Source: Hyperoplus lanceolatus (taxonomy: Eukaryota > Chordata > Actinopteri > Uranoscopiformes > Ammodytidae). Taken from it: a stretch of 64,000 bases of DNA. A model generated the notes under the pieces. It saw only the letters and a list, made by a program, of their open reading frames with translations. It ran no database searches and had not been told where the DNA came from. The stretch is from NCBI GenBank assembly GCA_026929865.2, contig CM049414.1:4409001-4473000 (forward strand). The letters are read 5' to 3'. The position numbers and the translations under genes are program-made. This document shows, piece by piece, positions 59,146 to 64,000 of this stretch. Each line of letters opens with the position of its first letter. Position 1 is the stretch's first letter.

Positions 59146-59502
59146 ATGTCTGTCCCTGAAGAAAATGCTGAAAAATGTTGATCAATTTTCCAAAGCCCAT
59201 GTTGACTACCTCAAATGTATTTTTATGTCCAAAACACAAAGATATTTCAGTTTACTGTCATAAAAGGATTAAAGAAACCAGAAAATATTCACATTTGAGA
59301 AGCTGAAATCAGAGAATTCGGAAATGCTTTATTAAAAAATGACTTGAAACGATTAATCGATTATCAAAATAGTTGGCAATTATTTTAATAATCGATTAAT
59401 AATCGATTCGTCGATTACTCGTTAATTCTTTGGTGTCCTTGTGCAACTGCCTTTTTCAAAGCCCACCATAGATCTTCTATGGTGAGACAGATCTTCTAAT
59501 CT
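59146..59502. other. Repeat-like stretch
   Basis: GACTTGAAACGATTAATCGA, TTATTTTAATAATCGATTAA and TAATCGATTCGTCGATTACT at 59340-59420 are the typical end of a common fish repeat rich in ATCGATTA. Its other end was not found. Confidence 0.45.
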
Positions 59503-60038
59503 CAGGGCGCACTCACACTAGGCCATCTGTTCCGTGCCCGAGCTCATTTGCATCCTAAAGTCTAGATCGTTTGGCTAATGTGATCACGCCATCCGTATTC
59601 CAGCACGGAACACTTCCTTGGCCATGGCACGCTTGGGAGAGGTGAGCCCGGGCACGGTACAGATGCTAATGAGATGACACGCGCACAAGCACGGATACGC
59701 AACGTGAGCTAGAGACGTCCTTAGTAGCGGTGCTGCAGCAGCAGGAGCAGTTGAGACGGTTGAGATGTTCCATGTGTGGCCAAAAAAGCGCAAGAGAAGC
59801 AGCAGTATTGTTCTCTGTGTAGTTGTTCTCCATTGTTGTTCTATCTCTGGCAGCGAGGACGCTTGGTGATAACGTATGTATCGTATTACAACGTGATGAC
59901 GTACGTATGAAGGAGCAATCTTGCCCAGGCCACGGCCTTTGGGAGCAGTGTGAGCTCAGGCCAGTGGGGGAGTGGGGAGGGGGGGCAATCGTACTGGAAC
60001 ACGGAACAAGCAAACTTGCCTAGTGTGAGTGCGCCCTG
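59503..60038. mobile_element. MITE with 21-base perfect inverted termini
   Basis: CAGGGCGCACTCACACTAGG at the left is exactly complementary to the last 20-21 bases, CCTAGTGTGAGTGCGCCCTG. Internal AGCACGGAACACTTCC and GGAACACGGAACAAGC words occur near both ends. The core is CpG-rich with TGACGTACGTATG near 59898. No matching target duplication was found (left flank TCTAATCT, right flank GGACAGAC). No transposase is encoded. Confidence 0.8.
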
Positions 60039-60655
60039 GGACAGACTCCATGTTCTCGCTGGACCTTCAGGTCCCTTCAATTGTTTGCGGAGCAGGTTTT
60101 ATTTCATATTTTTGCGGGTGGGTGCGGACGATCAGGTTAACAATCTATGGATATATTATAATTGTATAGTCTTTTTAACACATTCAGCGCCTCAGATCAG
60201 CTGGGTGGAGCAGTTATTATTTAATAAAAGGCTTTTGTTACCAAACATATGGTGTGATACGAAATGTGCACCTTGATCCGAGACTTGTTTTCCCACCGAA
60301 AAGCCAAACTGAGCCAAGTGAGGTGAGAAACACCCATGTGTACTGCAGGGTAGGGCTGGGCGATATGACGATATCATATCGTGGACGATATGAAAGTGTC
60401 TACCGGGAGAGTTTTGGCCATACTGTTTATATTGCGGAGAAAAAAAGTTCATGTGGCGGGAGCGTAGATGGAGCGGGAGGCAGCTGTCCCTCCGAGTCCC
60501 TATAGTTACACTGCAGTTACACCGCCGCGCCACACGGGGGCTCTGCAGCAGAGTTCTGGGCTGCAATACAGCTTCTCTACCCACAACAGAAGAAGCCTCA
60601 TCTGTTGCTCTAGCTGTCTAGCTCCGGTGCGCCATGACTACAGTTAACAAACCTA
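60039..60655. other. Repeat-like stretch
   Basis: GTAGGGCTGGGCGATATGAC near 60352 followed by GATATCATATCGTGGACGAT is a common end of a fish DNA repeat. The region to 60620 is CpG-rich and probably its body. No gene recognised. Confidence 0.4.
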
Positions 60656-61057
60656 GGTTGCGTTCCAAATCGCATACTCTTTATTTTTTCTATTCTACAT
60701 ACTACATCCGACGATAAAAATAATCTAGTTAGGATGCAGTAGGCATACTTTTGGGACATACTTTACTCTCTTATTTTATCATAACATTGCGCCTTGATCT
60801 TGCCTCATGCTTTTATATCCGTCGCATCTCCGTTTGTTTTCATATGGAGGCTTTGTCGATGTGACGGCACTTCACGTGCGCACTGGATTGTGGGTCAGAA
60901 TCGCCCAAATAGGATGCAGTTTTCAACACTAACAATCTTGGCCACATGAAGTAGGACATCCGGGTACTTCTAACCATCCTAAATCTGGCCACAAGAATCG
61001 GGACATCCTAAATCTTTTTTCTACATACTATATAGTAGAAAGTATGCGATTCAACCC
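60656..61057. mobile_element. Palindromic MITE, copy 2 (inverted relative to 391-804)
   Basis: GGTTGCGTTCCAAATCGCAT on the left and AGTATGCGATTCAACCC on the right are inverted ends; the right one has lost ~6 bases of GCGTTCC. The body is the reverse complement of copy 1, for example TTTTATATCCGTCGCATCTC, GGATTGTGGGTCAGAATCGC and AGGACATCCGGGTACTTCTA. Confidence 0.85.
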
Positions 61058-61591
61058 AACTCCGTGTCACGGTGGCAGAGCAGCTGGTTTTAACGGTCAA
61101 AAATGTCATTGGGCAAAGGAAACTTGCTTGCTGCTTCAGCGTGCTGTTGCTTTGTCGCAGAGTTGGCTTGTTTTAAGCCGCAAACTACATGGGTTAGCTC
61201 TCGTGAGCTAGCTGGCTAATAATGACATCTTTAGCCTACTCGGGGCTTCACCCCCGTGCTGTTATTGTTGGAGACAGCCAGCAAGGCTGGTTTTATGTAA
61301 CTTTAAAACATGTCAAACTTGAAAATATTATTTGTGTTGAAGCTGGAGTTAAAGTATTACCAGACATTTGCTCATTAGTTAATTTTGACAGCTTTTTTAA
61401 ATGAAGATGAGCAAATACTGCAGGAAAATTCAAGTCTTTCATTATTTTGATATAGACCCCTTATCAGTCTACATCACACAGCGTCACTCCCCGCTCAACT
61501 GCGCATGTCCGCCGCAGAAAGAGACAAGAGCGACACGAGCCACAATCATGTCTTGTTGTGCTGTTGGATGCACAAACCGTTTATTTTTAGT
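61058..61591. other. Non-coding stretch, nothing recognised
   Basis: Short frames at 61222-61404 and 61401-61595 show no domain and no splice support. The LINE 3' end follows. Confidence 0.4.
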
Positions 61592-64000
61592 TTGAATTCA
61601 AATTCAATTCAAATTCAAATTCAAAAAAACTTTATTTGTCCCCAGGGGGCAATTGAAGGCACATAGAGCAGCAGCATTACAAAGGACAAGGTCATGTCCA
61701 AACATAAAACAAACAAAAACAAACAAAAACACAGCGTTGCTACCTGGCAGACAATACACACAAGCACAGGTGTCTACAAATACACAAATATATGTAAATA
61801 TGTATAAAATATGCAAAGTGCATGTTTATAAATGGAGAACTGACTCTCAACAGTGTAAAATGTGTCAAATATGACAGAAATATAAAGTGCAATCAATTAA
61901 ATAAATAAATAAAATACCATGCTGGTCATAATACAATTGTTGAGATGAATTGAAGCGAGGTACTTGTGTTGTAACAGTTAATGGGAGTGAGAGGGCAAAA
62001 CAGAGTTCACGGCTTCACCAGTCCATGTGGGGAGGGCACGAGCCCGGGTGGGGGCTTTAGGAGGAGTTGAGGAGGTGAACAGCCTTGGGAACAAAGGTTG
62101 CTTTTCTCCTCTGTGTCCTGCAGCCGGGGCAGCGTAGTCGGCGCCCTGAGGGGAGCCACTCAAAGGCGTGGTGTAGAGCGTGTGAGGGGTCCTGCATAAT
62201 TCTGTTGGCTAACCGGAGTGTTTGCTGGTCGTGGATGGAGGAGAGAGTTCTTGTTGGAAGTCCAATTATCTTAGAGCAGACTCTGGCCGTACTCTCTAGG
62301 CGGTTTCTGTTTTGGAGGGTGATGGAGTGGAACCAGCAAGTTATGGAAAATGTACAGATGCTTTCAATGAATGAGTAATAGAAAGTTAGCAGTATGTTTT
62401 TGCTAACTCCAAAGGAATTTAGTTTCCTTAGGAGATACTTCCGCTGGTGACACTTCCTAAGGATCTCTTCAGTGTTGGAGGAGAATTTCAACTGGCTGTC
62501 GAAGATGGTGCCCAGGTATTTATACTCCTCCACCAGCTCCACCGGCTTCCCGTGGATTGAGATGATGGATGCTGCGGCCAGCTCTCCCTGCCTCTTAGAG
62601 AAGGTCACCACCATCTCTTTGGTCTTACTCACATTCATCTCAAGGCATGAGCTGTCGCACCACTCCACAAACTCCTGGAGAGCTGATCCATGCTGCTGTG
62701 AAGGACCTGAGAGCAGGGACAGGAGAACTGTATCGTCTTCGTACTTCACCAGGTGACACTGAGGCTGTGTGGATCTGCAGTCATCTGTATAGAGGATGAA
62801 GAGCAGAGGTGAGAGCACACAGCCCTGAGGGGAGCCCGTCGAGGTGTGTCGGAGGTCGGAGAAGGTGTTGTTGACCCGGACTCTCTGTGACCTGTCGGTT
62901 AGAAAATCCAGTATCCACCGGATGAGCTGGTCGTCTAGATGGAAGTAGGAGGTGAGTTTGTTCGCCAGGATGTGGGGCTGTAGTGTATTGAATGCCGAGG
63001 AGAAGTCTACAAACAAGAGTCTGGCTGATGTGTTGGGCCGCTCTAGATGTTTGTGTACAGTGTCAATGATGAATGCTTTTGCGTCGTCCACACCTCTGCC
63101 TGCGCGGTAAGCATACTGTAGTGGGTCCATCAGACTGTCGGTTACAGTGAGGATGTGTTTTTTAACGACCCTCTCCATGGCCTTCATCACCAGGGATGTG
63201 AGGGCCACAGGCCTGAGGTCGTTAAGGGTATTGATGGTGCTTTTCTTTGGGATGGGGATGACTGTGGAGTGTTTCCACAGCTGGGGGACTGTGCTGGTGT
63301 CCATGGATCTTTGAAACAGGGTTTGGAACACTCCCCCCAGCTGCTCAGCACAGAACCTCAGGACGCGGCCACTGATGTTGTCTGGGCCAGGAGAGCTGTT
63401 CTCCCTGGTCCTCCTGAGGGCTCTGACCACCTCCTCTGTTTTAAAGGCGAGTGTGGAGTCACCAGGTTTCAGCGTTTTTAATGTATCTGCCATTTGGGTG
63501 GAGTTGTCAGTCTAAAACCTGGTGAAAAAGGAATTGAGGTCGTTAGGGAGAGATGTAGAGCTGCTTCCCGCCACCTGGATGGTTTTGTGGTTGGTAGTGA
63601 CGGTGTTAACAGCAGCCATGGTTTTGAGGCTCTGCCAGGCTGAGCGGAGGTTCCCCTGGGTGAATTTTTCCTCTACCTTGTTCTTGTACTTCAGCTTAGC
63701 AGTTTTAATGGCACGCTTAACTTCCCTGCTGACCTCCTTCTTATCGGACTCTGAGCCAGTGAAGAAAATCCTTTTTTTCTTGTTGAGAATTTCCTTCAGT
63801 TCTTTTGTAATCCAGGGCTTATTGTTTGGGAAGATGGTGACCGTTTTGGAGGGGATGATGTTGTCCACACAGAAGTTGATGTAGGATGAGACAGTGTCCA
63901 CTTGCTCCTCCATGTCGTTTGAAGGGGTTAGGAGGTTATTCCAGTCTGTGGATTCAAAGCATCCTTGCAGCGCTTGGATGCTGTTGCTATGGTGATAAAG
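61592..64000 (-). mobile_element. CR1/L2-type LINE, 3' 2.4 kb, cut by the right edge
   Basis: Read on the minus strand, the polyprotein is followed by a ~440-base 3' region, then CCCCTGGGGACAAATAAAGT and a (TTGAA/TTGAATT)n tail at 61592-61624. Short tandem tails instead of poly-A are typical of CR1/L2 LINEs. The element is inserted antisense to dse in its first coding intron. Confidence 0.88.
62057..64000 (-). pseudogene. LINE reverse transcriptase with one in-frame stop
   Basis: On the minus strand an open frame runs in from the right edge (SIQALQGCFESTDWNNLL, then PNNKPWITKELKEILNKKKR and LRSAWQSLKTM). A TAG at 63512-63514 interrupts it just after NSFFTRF. It continues in the same frame to 62057. 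Numbered from the Met at 63493, it has SSPGPDNISGRVL (33-45), LNDLRPVALTS (90-100), FVDFSSAFNT (161-170, palm motif A), TGSPQGCVLSPLLF (219-232) and KYEDDTVLL (250-258, palm motif C), ending FVPKAVHLLNSS. Motif C is normally YADD; here Ala is Glu. It is a recent but probably inactive copy; the endonuclease lies outside. Confidence 0.9.

Larger units (their letters stand above)
51626..64000 (+). other. dse: dse first coding intron, running beyond the window
   Basis: No downstream dse exon (VKDAPWDEVPLAHS block or others) was found up to the right edge, so this intron exceeds 12.3 kb. Its content is mostly transposons, listed separately. Stretches 52629-53249, 54523-55156 and 55251-55789 hold nothing else recognised. 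Confidence 0.75.

Overview
This window is intron-rich, repeat-rich, AT-biased vertebrate DNA, almost certainly from a ray-finned (teleost) fish. The genus cannot be told from the sequence. Two host protein-coding genes are recognisable, both on the + strand and both cut by the window. The last six coding exons of nt5dc1 (5'-nucleotidase domain-containing protein 1) lie between 21143 and 44385. They have consensus GT/AG junctions, continuous reading phase, HAD-family motifs and a stop codon. The first coding exon of dse (dermatan-sulfate epimerase) lies at 51201-51625 and reads a signal peptide followed by the N-terminus of the mature enzyme. NT5DC1 and DSE are also close neighbours on human chromosome 6q22, so this is conserved synteny. 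The N-terminal exons of nt5dc1 and all later dse exons were not found here.

Layout. 1-21 kb: no host exon recognised. It holds a LINE reverse-transcriptase tail (1-219), a palindromic MITE (391-804), a 2.9-kb hAT element with near-perfect 8-bp target duplications and an internal minisatellite (1855-4762), tRNA-like SINEs, a PIF/Harbinger-type MITE (10015-10328), L1 and hAT remnants, and tetranucleotide and trinucleotide microsatellites. 21-44 kb: nt5dc1 exons separated by introns full of transposons. The clearest are a piggyBac-type MITE with TTAA flanks (21917-22530), a pogo-like element carrying a 5'-truncated L1 with a 16-bp target duplication (24340-26000), a TTAA-flanked MITE (27527-28139), V-SINE-like copies, a hairpin MITE (31014-31225), a nested hAT-like pair (34658-35637) and a second pogo-like element with a transposase tail (36139-37214). 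44-51 kb: the probable nt5dc1 3'UTR, then a CpG-enriched stretch near 46950-47309 that may be the dse promoter and a non-coding first exon. 51-64 kb: the dse coding exon, then its first coding intron, which runs past the window edge. That intron holds Harbinger-type MITEs, two hAT elements (one carrying a mariner-like element), a MITE with 21-bp perfect inverted termini, a second inverted copy of the 391-804 MITE, and a long CR1/L2-type LINE on the minus strand to the right edge.

The two genes do not form a pathway: one is a putative nucleotide phosphohydrolase, the other makes dermatan sulfate in the secretory pathway. The rest is a record of transposon insertions, several datable relative to each other by nesting. 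I found no convincing undescribed biological system. The most useful leads are the CT microsatellites acting as splice-acceptor tracts in both genes, two tiny upstream reading frames at the dse start, the minisatellite expanded inside a hAT element, and an unassigned 88-residue frame with a signal-like N-terminus in an nt5dc1 intron.
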